From contig WFSM01000135.1 of NCBI GenBank assembly GCA_015485945.1, forward strand, positions 1 to 27,830: a stretch of DNA of 27,830 nt, in the 5' to 3' direction. The position numbers were made by a program, and so were the translations under genes. Of the stretch, positions 7,519-14,387 are shown one piece after another. The DNA comes from Candidatus Bipolaricaulota bacterium. Lineage in GTDB: Bacteria > Bipolaricaulota > Bipolaricaulia > UBA7950 > UBA9294. Each line of letters begins with the position of its first letter. The stretch's first letter is position 1. Below the pieces are notes generated by a model that saw only the letters and a program-made list of their open reading frames with translations, made no database searches and was not told where the DNA came from.

Positions 7519-8076
7519 ATGTGGGAACGGATCGGAAACTCTCTATTGAATTGGGAGACAGCATTAGTCGATAAACTCAAGCATGAGGGCGTGGAGTACC
7601 GATCCGATGATCGCAAGTGGGTGGACGAACAGATTCCCCGCATTGAACGCGATCTGAATCTCGCGTCGATGCGCGTTCATAAGCTGGAGGAACTAATCGC
7701 GAAGGCGCGGACGCTGTTGCAAGAGTTAGAGGACAATGAGTGCAAGGTGTTGACCGGCAAGGACGGCGTCCCTCAGGTCGGTGCGTTTCTTAAGGAGAAG
7801 TTCGGCGATCAATTGGAGAAAAATTACACGCATGGGCGCCGGACTATGTGCGCTGCACTGGAAGAGCACTATCACATTGGCCCGCATGTCGCGCGGGAGG
7901 TATTCTCGATCCTTAAAGAAGCTAAAGTTATTCGGTTCACTATGCAGCGTGATCCCGGACGGGATGTTCCGCCAACCACATATCCAGCTGAGGAAGAGGT
8001 AGTCATTTACGACGAGGTGTTTGTGAGCCCGGCGAGCAATGAGCCACGATTGAAGCCTGTGTGGGAAATCGATTAG
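7519..8076 (+). CDS. Unknown protein: N-terminal coiled coil plus possible winged-helix-like C-terminal half
   Basis: This is a 185-residue protein. Residues about 30-75 form a charged helical region (IERDLNLASMRVHKLEELI) that resembles a coiled coil. Residues about 85-150 are a compact mixed region: HGRRTMCAALEEHYHIGPHVA, then REVFSILKEAKVIRF and a short strand with MQRDPG. Its helix-turn-helix-strand order could be a winged helix. That is inference from the pattern, not a family match. The last 30 residues are acidic and proline-containing. It starts two bases after the preceding small coiled-coil gene. No enzymatic motif is visible. A role as a structural or DNA-associated partner of its neighbour is possible but unproven. 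Confidence 0.65.
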   Translation: MWERIGNSLLNWETALVDKLKHEGVEYRSDDRKWVDEQIPRIERDLNLASMRVHKLEELIAKARTLLQELEDNECKVLTGKDGVPQVGAFLKEKFGDQLEKNYTHGRRTMCAALEEHYHIGPHVAREVFSILKEAKVIRFTMQRDPGRDVPPTTYPAEEEVVIYDEVFVSPASNEPRLKPVWEID

Positions 8077-8177
8077 TCACTCCCGCTACACGTTCCATTT
8101 TGCCGCGCGGAGGGACGGCGTTAGTATGAGTAATGAAAGAACAGCCGCGTATTCCCGCGGTAAGGAGAGTGGGTGTG

Positions 8178-9380
8178 ATGCGAACAGGATGGGGCGCGCG
8201 TAACAATTCGTTTTTCCTGCTCATATGTAGTTTATTATTGGGATTGTTTCTGGCCACGGTTGGCGGCTATGCTCAGCAGTCTAATCCGATTTTGTGGGGG
8301 CCGATACTGGGAGCGGTGGGCGACGATTTCGTCGCGGTATCATGGAATACGGCACGAGCGGTGAGTGCTGATCTTCACTATGCACTGGCCAGCGATTACG
8401 CCCAAACGGGCAAGTGGAGCGATACGCTGTCGTTTTCTCCGCACGCCGGTATCGCCACGATCCGCCTTGGTGGGCTGTCGCCGGCAACGATGTACCGGTA
8501 CCAACTCGTAATCTACGAAGGGGACGCCGTGTACAAAAGCGCGATCGGCGAGTTCTCCACTGCGAGTAAAAACGCTACTCAATTCTCGTTTTTGGTGTAC
8601 GGTGGTACGTCCACGTTCCCCGACCGGCACAAGTTTGTCGCCGACGTAATGGCGGCGAATGATCCACGGGCGGCGTTTGTGGTGAATGTCGGCGAGCTTG
8701 TACAAACTATGAGCGTGGCGCGGCTCGAGAACTTCTTTTGGGCGGCAGGGCCGCTTGTCAGAAATCATCCCTACCTCGTAGTACCCGATCATCAAGATGC
8801 GGGCAATCCCCTTTATTATGAGACGTTTCCACTCCCGGACGGCGGCGGTGTTGGCAACAAAGAGTGGTGGTCGTTTGATTACGGCGATACGCACCTTGTC
8901 GGGCTTGATTCCACTGTTTCCGGGCAGGCATTAGCTGCTGAAACGGAGTGGCTGAAGGCGGATTTGGACCGATCTACCGCGCAGTTTAAGATTGTGTTTC
9001 TCGATGATCCAATTTACAGCTCCACCCTGCCCGGTGGAGTGAATGTAACTCTGCGTGATCGTTGGGAACCGATCTTCCGTGCAACCGGTGTACGTGTGGT
9101 GATAAGCGGAAAGGTGCATATGTATGAACACTTGTATGTGCACGGCATTCACTACATCGTCACCGGCGGCGGTGGCGCACCCTTGCTGCCGCCGGCGACC
9201 AATACCACCGCTGGGACGGTGTTTATACGCTACGGGATGCTGAACTATGTGCAGATAAGCGTGGCAGGATCGACGCTCCGTGTAGAAACGATCCCGGTCG
9301 GCAGCGTGTACAACAATACCCCCCACCTCGCGCCGAGTAATAACCCGATCGATGCGTTCACGATCACCACGGCGAAATAA
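8178..9380 (+). CDS. Secreted metallophosphoesterase-like protein with altered active-site motifs
   Basis: This 400-residue protein has a signal peptide (residues 1-32, cut near GYA-QQ), a fibronectin-III-like domain (about 37-128) and a C-terminal domain. The C-terminal domain follows the purple-acid-phosphatase layout closely: FSFLVYGGTS, FVVNVGELV, YLVVPDHQD, WWSFDYGDTHLVGLDS, IVFLDDPIYSS, VVISGKVHMYEH and YIVTGGGGAPL. In active members the five metal-binding motifs are normally GDT/GDxG, GDL, GNH(D/E), a His as in HHP, and GHxH. Here they read GGT (142-144), GEL (172-174), PDH (203-205), DDP (276-278) and GKVH (311-314). Every motif has lost a metal ligand, so it is probably a non-catalytic binding or structural protein. 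The ATG at 8178 is chosen for its GGAG at 8164-8167; GTG 8175 or ATG 8133 are alternatives. Confidence 0.82.
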   Translation: MRTGWGARNNSFFLLICSLLLGLFLATVGGYAQQSNPILWGPILGAVGDDFVAVSWNTARAVSADLHYALASDYAQTGKWSDTLSFSPHAGIATIRLGGLSPATMYRYQLVIYEGDAVYKSAIGEFSTASKNATQFSFLVYGGTSTFPDRHKFVADVMAANDPRAAFVVNVGELVQTMSVARLENFFWAAGPLVRNHPYLVVPDHQDAGNPLYYETFPLPDGGGVGNKEWWSFDYGDTHLVGLDSTVSGQALAAETEWLKADLDRSTAQFKIVFLDDPIYSSTLPGGVNVTLRDRWEPIFRATGVRVVISGKVHMYEHLYVHGIHYIVTGGGGAPLLPPATNTTAGTVFIRYGMLNYVQISVAGSTLRVETIPVGSVYNNTPHLAPSNNPIDAFTITTAK

Positions 9381-9397
9381 CGACGATTCGTTTCAAC

Positions 9398-9474
9398 TGG
9401 TCGGGACGCCCGGATTTGAACCGGGGACCTCTTGCGCCCCATGCAAGCACGCTACCAGGCTGCGCCACGTCCCG
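9398..9474 (-). tRNA. tRNA-Pro, anticodon GGG
   Basis: A complete 77-base cloverleaf on the minus strand. The acceptor stem is CGGGACG paired with CGTCCCG. The D arm is GCGC/GCGT with loop AGCCTGGTA. The anticodon stem CTTGC/GCAAG holds loop ATGGGGC, giving anticodon GGG. The T arm is CCCGG-TTCAAAT-CCGGG. The first base C and discriminator A fit bacterial proline tRNA. The 3' CCA is encoded. It lies downstream of the DUF84 gene on the same strand. Confidence 0.97.
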
Positions 9475-9487
9475 TAAACCTGTAACA

Positions 9488-9518
9488 ATTATGGTAACAC
9501 GTTTGCCGGCGAATGCAA
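9488..9518 (-). promoter_or_regulatory. Possible promoter for tRNA-Pro
   Basis: On the minus strand TTGCAT (9518-9513), a 19-base spacer and CATAAT (9493-9488) precede the tRNA by 13 bases. The spacer is longer than ideal, so this is tentative. Confidence 0.3.
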
Positions 9519-9526
9519 CCATCACA

Positions 9527-10054
9527 TTACGTGACGAACAGATCGCGGCGGATATAGGGGATCAATGCCATGAGAACGGCGGTGTAGGTGAGGGTAAACC
9601 GGTCTGTTTTGCCCGCAGATAGATAACCAACTGCCCCGATCGTTTGCTTGATGTCAGCGATTCCCGCGATGCGGCTCATCTCGTGGTTTAACTCGATGCC
9701 GTGGAGCAGTTGTTGTACCACCGGCGGGGGAAGCTCAAATCCGGGGCTGGTTCCGATGGCCAACGCTCCGGTATGGTCAATGACCGCACACACTTGGATG
9801 TTTAGATAGCGATTGCATCCGGGCAACCGGACAATCCCCGCTTCAATTCCCACTCCGAACGCAGCCTCACCCCGTGCCGCGCGTGCGCGGGCAATCGCGC
9901 CCGTACTCACATCGGCATCAATCGGCTGCGGTGAAACGCTGGTATCCACGTGCACTCCGGTAACCGTCAGCTCCTGATCGGAGAACACTACTGCGAACGC
10001 CGCCTGCGTTGCCGCTACCTTAAGCGGATTGTCCGTTCCCACATGGATGTCCAT
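9527..10054 (-). CDS. DUF84 / YjjX-type inosine/xanthosine triphosphatase family protein
   Basis: This 175-residue protein opens with MDIHVGTDNPLKVAATQAAF, the phosphate-binding NPxK start of the DUF84/YjjX family. Members hydrolyse non-canonical purine nucleoside triphosphates such as ITP and XTP. Supporting segments are SPQPIDADVSTGAIARARAA, the FGVGIEAGIV strand that in family members carries an acidic residue for metal binding, and GAVGYLSAGKTDR near the C-terminus. Length is typical. Its ATG overlaps the stop of the upstream membrane-protein gene (TAATG), so translation is coupled. There is no good independent ribosome site; the bases upstream read CCTCC rather than GGAGG. A house-cleaning role is inferred from the family. 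Confidence 0.8.
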   Translation of the reverse strand: MDIHVGTDNPLKVAATQAAFAVVFSDQELTVTGVHVDTSVSPQPIDADVSTGAIARARAARGEAAFGVGIEAGIVRLPGCNRYLNIQVCAVIDHTGALAIGTSPGFELPPPVVQQLLHGIELNHEMSRIAGIADIKQTIGAVGYLSAGKTDRFTLTYTAVLMALIPYIRRDLFVT

Positions 10055-10692
10055 TATGCGGAATGTTGGAGGTAGATCATGGTCAACAGAGCGTTGAGCC
10101 ATGCGAACCCGAGCCCTGATACCACAACTAACAGGGCATCCCCAAATACTCCGGCGGGAACAGCCTCGACCCCATACGCGATGATGAGTTCTCCCCCGTA
10201 GATCAACGCATAGATTAACAGAATGATTCCCCATTGGCGTGGGTAGCGCGTATGGACCATGCTTTCTCGCAGTGCGCCGGCAACGGTTCGCCCATCGAAC
10301 AGGATCGCTTGCTTATACAGGCTTAACCTCAATCCAATGTAGATTCCGGGCAGGACGAACAACAGCATCCCAGCAGCGGCAAGCACACTGACCGCGATTT
10401 CCCCGCCCACTAACCGGGTGTACAACGCTCCGCCCGTGGTCAGTCCAGTGGTAACAGTGCTTGGGCGCTGCTCGAGATCGGCGCGCATTCGTGTGAGAAA
10501 CAGCGCGTGCACAAGCGGTGATATAAGGATGAGTGCGCCCATTGTGATCACCCATCCGTGATTGTGAATGTCGTAGATGTTCGCCTGCTGGTTGACGGCG
10601 TACAGAATGCCGGCGAACGCGAGTGACAGGCCGAGAAGAACGGGGTCCTTAAGCGGGACGGCGACGGCGCGGTTAATCGGGCCGGAGGTCAT
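10054..10692 (-). CDS. Multi-pass membrane protein of unknown function
   Basis: This 212-residue protein has about five hydrophobic segments, roughly at residues 16-35, 45-66, 98-125, 155-177 and 183-208. The central region, LPGIYIGLRLSLYKQAILFDG followed by ALRESMVHTRYPRQWG, recalls a broad group of small bacterial membrane proteins related to the membrane domain of glycerophosphodiester phosphodiesterase (the LPGIYL...S pattern). That similarity is weak. The start MTSGPINRAV at 10692 is chosen as the shortest frame covering all the hydrophobic segments; it overlaps the end of rbfA by 20 bases and has only a weak ribosome site. It is embedded in the infB cluster, which does not suggest a specific function. 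Confidence 0.6.
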   Translation of the reverse strand: MTSGPINRAVAVPLKDPVLLGLSLAFAGILYAVNQQANIYDIHNHGWVITMGALILISPLVHALFLTRMRADLEQRPSTVTTGLTTGGALYTRLVGGEIAVSVLAAAGMLLFVLPGIYIGLRLSLYKQAILFDGRTVAGALRESMVHTRYPRQWGIILLIYALIYGGELIIAYGVEAVPAGVFGDALLVVVSGLGFAWLNALLTMIYLQHSA

Positions 10693-11041
10693 CGTTGTCC
10701 CGAGCGAGCAGGGTGTCAAGTTGGAGCGCGTGTTCCACCGTTTCATCGAGGATAAACTCCAGCTGTGGGGTGTAGCGCAATGGAAGGCGATGTGCCAACT
10801 CGGTGCGAAAGAACCCGCGGTCGCGCCGGAATACGGCCATCACCTCCATTTTCTCGGCGTGCGTTCCCTGTGCGAGTGCGATGTATACCTTGGCATAGCG
10901 AGCGTCAACCGACAATTGAACTGCCATTACGGTGGGAATGGCGGCACGGAGGAGCGGATCGTGCACCTCGAACTCGACAATCTGAGACACTTCGCGTTTG
11001 ATCAACGCACACAGGCGTGCATGTATTCGTCCGTCGCTCAT
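10673..11041 (-). CDS. rbfA: Ribosome-binding factor A
   Basis: A 122-residue KH-like 30S assembly factor that binds pre-16S rRNA. Recognisable parts are the N-terminal RIHARLCALIKREVSQIV helix, VHDPLLRAAIPTVMAVQLSVDARYAKVYI, and the closing LRYTPQLEFILDETVEHALQLDTLL, which matches the conserved RxxPxLxFxxD segment with a helix. The start is supported by CTGGAG five bases upstream. It forms an ATGA overlap with the upstream DUF503 gene. The order infB-DUF503-rbfA is common in bacteria and supports the call. Confidence 0.93.
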   Translation of the reverse strand: MSDGRIHARLCALIKREVSQIVEFEVHDPLLRAAIPTVMAVQLSVDARYAKVYIALAQGTHAEKMEVMAVFRRDRGFFRTELAHRLPLRYTPQLEFILDETVEHALQLDTLLARDNDDLRPD

Positions 11042-11322
11042 AGAATCTCCAGTTTTGCGTTTTCCACCTCATACCCGCGTCCGGTCTCTATCATCGTTTG
11101 GATTCGGCGCAGGGCGGCGTCAGTATAGCGGGGGTCGTTGGACACGTGGGCGATGCGAATCGTGGCGTGATCGCGAGCATCAAGATGCGCTATTTCAGCG
11201 GCGGCAAACGCCGGCCCGCGCCGGGTAATGGTAGCGATCAACCCATGTAAGATCGACCGTTTCTGTTTGAGAGTGGTTATTGCCGAGAGACGAATCTCCA
11301 GGGTGAGAAGTCCCACCTTCAT
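11038..11322 (-). CDS. DUF503 (YlxP-like) protein
   Basis: A 94-residue protein beginning MKVGLLTLEIRLSAITTLKQKRSIL, which matches the start of DUF503/YlxP (MxVGxLxxxLxLxxxxSLKxKRxxL). An LRRIQTMIE helix follows near the C-terminus. These small ferredoxin-fold-like proteins of uncertain function commonly sit between infB and rbfA. Some are proposed to help ribosome assembly, which fits this position. It starts 7 bases after the infB stop and shares ATGA with rbfA, so infB, this gene and rbfA are translationally linked. Confidence 0.88.
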   Translation of the reverse strand: MKVGLLTLEIRLSAITTLKQKRSILHGLIATITRRGPAFAAAEIAHLDARDHATIRIAHVSNDPRYTDAALRRIQTMIETGRGYEVENAKLEIL

Positions 11323-11329
11323 GTCACAG

Positions 11330-13066
11330 TCAGCGGTTGACCTCTTCCAGTGTGAACACGATGATTCGGTCGCCCACTTGGATATCGTTAAACTCCTTGA
11401 GCCGGATGCCGCATTCCCGGCCCGCCTGCACCTCGCGGACGTCGTCATCGAACCGGCGCAATGATGCAATTTCCCCCGCATGGACCTCCTGTTCATTCCG
11501 AAGGACGCGTGCCTTTCCACCCCGCACCACCTTGCCGGAATTAACGTAACAACCGGCGACAATCCCAGCCGGAACCTTGAACACATTACGCACTTCCGCC
11601 TCACCGAGCATTAATTCCTCGTATTCGGGACCGAGCATGCGCCTGATCACGCGCTCAATCTCCTCGATTAAGTCATATATGATATCGTAGGTGAGGACGA
11701 TCACCCCTTCCTGATCGGCAAGGCGTAGGGCTTTGGCATCCGCCTTGACTCCAAATCCGACGATAAGGCAGACGCCGCCGACGCTCGCCGCGAGCAGGAC
11801 ATCGCTCTCAGTAATGTCGCCCACGCCGGCGTGGATGAAGTCTATTTTCACTTTATCAGCCGCAACTCCCTCGATCTCCCGACGCATCGCTTCTAGCGCG
11901 CCGGTTGACGCTGACTTGATGATCAGCTGGAGTTTGTCCGCTTCTTCTTCTTGCAGGAACAGTTCTTCTACTGACATGCGCGCCCGTGATCGACGCGGCG
12001 TCGTGGTTTCCGCCCGCCGTTTCTCCGCTTTACGTTTCGCCTCGTTCAGGTTCTTCGCAACCTCGATCTTGGTTCCCACCCCCGGAACCTCCTCCAACCC
12101 GAGGATTTCGACCGCTTCCCCCGGCCCAGCGGCGTGAATGCGATTGCCCGCTTCATCAATCAGTGCCTTTACCCGGCCGTAGGTTGATCCGGCGATGATA
12201 CAATCCCGTTCGTGCAACGTTCCATCGCGGACTATCACTGTCGCCACCGGACCGCGCCCCTTGGACAAGTGGCTCTCAATGATGATCGCTTCCAGTGGAC
12301 CGTTCGGGTCGGCGCGGATGTCCTCCATTTCCGCTACCAGAAGGATCATCTCCAGCAGCTCGTCGATCCGTTCGCCTTTGAGGGCGGAAATTGGGACGGT
12401 GATTGTGTCACCACCCCATTCTTCGGGGGTGAGCCCCTGCTTGGCGAGATCACTCATTACCTTGTCCACATCCGCGTTTGGTTTATCGACCTTGTTGATC
12501 GCCACGATCATTGGTATGTTGGCGGCACGGATGTGGTTTATTGCCTCTACCGTCTGTGCCATCACGCCGTCATCGGCAGCAACGACAAGAACGGCGATGT
12601 CGGTCGCTTGAGCGCCGCGCGCTCGCATCCCGGTGAATGCCTTGTGCCCGGGGGTATCGATAAACGTGATCCGCTGTCCGTGAATCTCGGCCTGGTATGC
12701 TCCAATCCCTTGGGTGATCCCGCCCGCTTCTTTGGCGGCCACCCGCGTGTGGCGGATCGCGTCGAGCAGGGTCGTTTTCCCGTGGTCGATGTGTCCGAGG
12801 ACAGACACGATTGGGGGGCGTGGCGCTCCCTGCTTTGTTGGAGACGGCTCCGGTGCGGTTTGAACCGGTGGCGCTTCGGGTGCTTCGGATGTAGGGGCGG
12901 ATTCTTCGGTGTACAGATTAACAATAAGCGAGTACTCCTCTGCGTCAACAGTGTTCGCCGGTTTGAGGCCAGGCATCCCCATCTGTTCAAGCTTGGCAAT
13001 AAGTTCCTTGCTCGTGATGCCAAGCTCTTTCGCGATCGTATAAATTCTCTTTCTCGTCACAGGCAT
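11330..13066 (-). CDS. infB: Translation initiation factor IF-2 (compact form)
   Basis: IF-2 is the GTPase that places initiator tRNA on the 30S subunit. This copy has 578 residues, far shorter than the E. coli protein and close to the compact IF-2 of Thermus. Residues 2-50 form one IF2_N domain (IYTIAKELGITSKELIAKLE). A linker of only about 30 Pro/Ala/Glu-rich residues leads to the GTPase domain: GHIDHGKTT, GGITQGIGAYQ, DTPGHKAF, NKVDKP and SAL. The usual switch-I His (GGITQHIGAY) is Gly here, while the His of DTPGH is kept. Domains II, III and C2 follow, ending VGDRIIVFTLEEVNR. The ATG at 13066 sits only one base from AAGGG; a GTG two codons later (13060) is better spaced and may be the real start. 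Confidence 0.96.
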   Translation of the reverse strand: MPVTRKRIYTIAKELGITSKELIAKLEQMGMPGLKPANTVDAEEYSLIVNLYTEESAPTSEAPEAPPVQTAPEPSPTKQGAPRPPIVSVLGHIDHGKTTLLDAIRHTRVAAKEAGGITQGIGAYQAEIHGQRITFIDTPGHKAFTGMRARGAQATDIAVLVVAADDGVMAQTVEAINHIRAANIPMIVAINKVDKPNADVDKVMSDLAKQGLTPEEWGGDTITVPISALKGERIDELLEMILLVAEMEDIRADPNGPLEAIIIESHLSKGRGPVATVIVRDGTLHERDCIIAGSTYGRVKALIDEAGNRIHAAGPGEAVEILGLEEVPGVGTKIEVAKNLNEAKRKAEKRRAETTTPRRSRARMSVEELFLQEEEADKLQLIIKSASTGALEAMRREIEGVAADKVKIDFIHAGVGDITESDVLLAASVGGVCLIVGFGVKADAKALRLADQEGVIVLTYDIIYDLIEEIERVIRRMLGPEYEELMLGEAEVRNVFKVPAGIVAGCYVNSGKVVRGGKARVLRNEQEVHAGEIASLRRFDDDVREVQAGRECGIRLKEFNDIQVGDRIIVFTLEEVNR

Positions 13067-13097
13067 CCCTTCATATCGCTGTTAATAAGCGCGTGAG

Positions 13098-13126
13098 ACT
13101 ATACTCGATCGGTAAAGTAAGATCAA
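13098..13126 (-). promoter_or_regulatory. Probable promoter for the infB-DUF503-rbfA cluster
   Basis: In the 79-base gap between the TPR gene and infB, the minus strand reads TTGATC (13126-13121), a 17-base spacer and TATAGT (13103-13098). This leaves a leader of roughly 25 bases. Confidence 0.55.
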
Positions 13127-13145
13127 ACGGGAACGGCAGTAAAAA

Positions 13146-13634
13146 TCAGTGCAGGAACGCGTATAACAGAAGGAGCAACAATCCCACACCGCCGAGCGCG
13201 ATCAGGAATCCATGCCACCCGAACCGGTACAGACGGTGCTTGTCATCCGGGGAAAGCCGGACGGAGCGGGGATGGCGCAGCTCGAGACGCTGCGATTTCT
13301 TGTATGTCTTCACGTACAGCGATATCTTGCCCTGCCGTTTGTACACGATAGCGAGGTTGTGCATTGCATTGACATGGCGCGGGTCGATCTCCAGCGCCCG
13401 TTTGTAGGCGTACTCCGCGCGGGACAGATCACCAGCGTCGATGTAGATGTTCCCAAGGCGGTAGTAGATCATTGCCTTGTTAACTCCGTAGCGGAGTGCT
13501 TCCACCAGGACGTGAATTCCTTCTTTGAATTCCTTGTGTTTGCGGTGTTCTTCGGCGCGGGCAAGGGCGTCAGTGACAAGCTGCTCTTGTTCAGCCGGGG
13601 TTGGAAACGGTTGCGTCTGCGTCTGCGTGCTCAT
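13146..13634 (-). CDS. TPR-repeat protein with C-terminal membrane anchor
   Basis: A 162-residue protein. After a short polar lead (MSTQTQTQPFPTP) it carries about three tetratricopeptide-like helical pairs (residues 18-115), the clearest being YRLGNIYIDAGDLSRAEYAYKRALEIDP and AMHNLAIVYKRQGK. A single hydrophobic segment at about 141-160 (FLIALGGVGLLLLLLYAFL) ends the chain, giving a tail-anchored topology with the TPR part in the cytoplasm. The ATG at 13634 has GAGGAAG about 8 bases upstream, inside the end of the uracil-DNA glycosylase gene. The two genes overlap by 44 bases in different frames. The function is probably protein scaffolding at the membrane. Confidence 0.8.
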   Translation of the reverse strand: MSTQTQTQPFPTPAEQEQLVTDALARAEEHRKHKEFKEGIHVLVEALRYGVNKAMIYYRLGNIYIDAGDLSRAEYAYKRALEIDPRHVNAMHNLAIVYKRQGKISLYVKTYKKSQRLELRHPRSVRLSPDDKHRLYRFGWHGFLIALGGVGLLLLLLYAFLH

Positions 13635-14220
13635 CAAGCCACTTCCTCACCTGCTGAATATCGAGCCAAGTGAGATACTTGGGACTTCCCTTGGCCCGCG
13701 ACGGGTTGCGGAGAAGATAGCTCGGGTGAAACATGGGGAAGATCTTGATCCCTCCCCGCCACGGAATAAACGTCCCCCGCACTTTGGTGATCCCACCAGC
13801 AGATGGTATCAGCCACTGGGTAGGAGTGTTTCCCAATGTGACAATCAGTCCGGGGTTGATCAGAGCGATCTGCGCCTCGAGATAGGGATAACATGCTTCC
13901 ATCTCCTTTTTCGTCGGGACGCGGTTTCCTGGCGGGCGGCACTTGACCACGTTAGTGATGTACACGTCGGCGCGGGTGATGCCAACCGAAGCGAAGACTT
14001 CGTCAAGCTTCTGCCCCGCCGGTCCGACGAACGGACGCCCGGTCTTGTCTTCAACCTCACCCGGTCCCTCACCGACAAACAGCACGCGTGCACGTGGATT
14101 CCCCTCTCCGAACACCACATGCGTTTTTGTTTCGCTCAGTGGGCACAATGTACACGTGGCTACACGTGCAGCCAGCATGTCGAGTGAAACGATATGGGCG
14201 GCATTCTGGAGTTGGCTCAT
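13591..14220 (-). CDS. Uracil-DNA glycosylase, family 4 (iron-sulfur)
   Basis: A 209-residue repair enzyme that removes uracil from DNA. Motif 1 is GEGPGEVEDKTGRPFVGPAG (50-69), with Glu51 in the family-4 position. Motif 2 is HPSYLLRNP (165-173). Four cysteines (23, 26, 94 and 110) match the spacing for the [4Fe-4S] cluster of type-4 enzymes, which are common in thermophiles and many anaerobes. The ATG at 14220 is chosen because AAGGAGGAGG lies immediately before it; an upstream GTG at 14238 would place that site inside the gene. The C-terminal codons overlap the TPR gene. Confidence 0.93.
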   Translation of the reverse strand: MSQLQNAAHIVSLDMLAARVATCTLCPLSETKTHVVFGEGNPRARVLFVGEGPGEVEDKTGRPFVGPAGQKLDEVFASVGITRADVYITNVVKCRPPGNRVPTKKEMEACYPYLEAQIALINPGLIVTLGNTPTQWLIPSAGGITKVRGTFIPWRGGIKIFPMFHPSYLLRNPSRAKGSPKYLTWLDIQQVRKWLDEHADADATVSNPG

Positions 14221-14275
14221 CCTCCTCCTTGTATGCACAACCGCGGATAAGGACGGATTGCCACCGGCGTCCGTT

Positions 14276-14347
14276 AGCGGGCAACGGGATTCGAACCCGC
14301 GACCCTCAGCTTGGGAAGCTGATGCTCTACCCCTGAGCTATGCCCGC
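14276..14347 (-). tRNA. tRNA-Gly, anticodon CCC
   Basis: A 72-base cloverleaf on the minus strand. The acceptor stem is GCGGGCA/TGCCCGC and the D arm GCTC/GAGC. The anticodon stem TCAGC/GCTGA holds loop TTCCCAA, giving anticodon CCC. The T arm is GCGGG-TTCGAAT-CCCGT. The discriminator is T. The 3' CCA is not encoded: AAC follows instead, unlike the tRNA-Pro of this window. Confidence 0.97.
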
Positions 14348-14358
14348 TTATCGCCGTT

Positions 14359-14387
14359 ATTATAGCGGTCAGCGCCGGGACCGACAA
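14359..14387 (-). promoter_or_regulatory. Promoter for tRNA-Gly
   Basis: The minus strand reads TTGTCG (14387-14382), a 17-base spacer and a perfect TATAAT (14364-14359), 11 bases before the mature tRNA. The -35 box directly abuts the pgk stop codon. The uracil-DNA glycosylase gene 56 bases downstream of the tRNA may share this transcript. Confidence 0.65.

Noticed and set aside
9379..9392. Small AACGA-CGAT-TCGTT hairpin between the phosphoesterase-like gene and tRNA-Pro
   Set aside because: It has only a five-base stem and no proper T-run on either strand; too weak to call a terminator.
12212..13096. 294-codon plus-strand open frame opposite infB
   Set aside because: It is a mirror of the infB codon pattern, with no family similarity and no ribosome site. 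infB is certain.
14236..14275. Possible stem-loop between tRNA-Gly and the uracil-DNA glycosylase gene (ACGGA...TCCGT)
   Set aside because: It is an imperfect stem without a following T-run; tRNA-Gly may simply be co-transcribed with the next gene.
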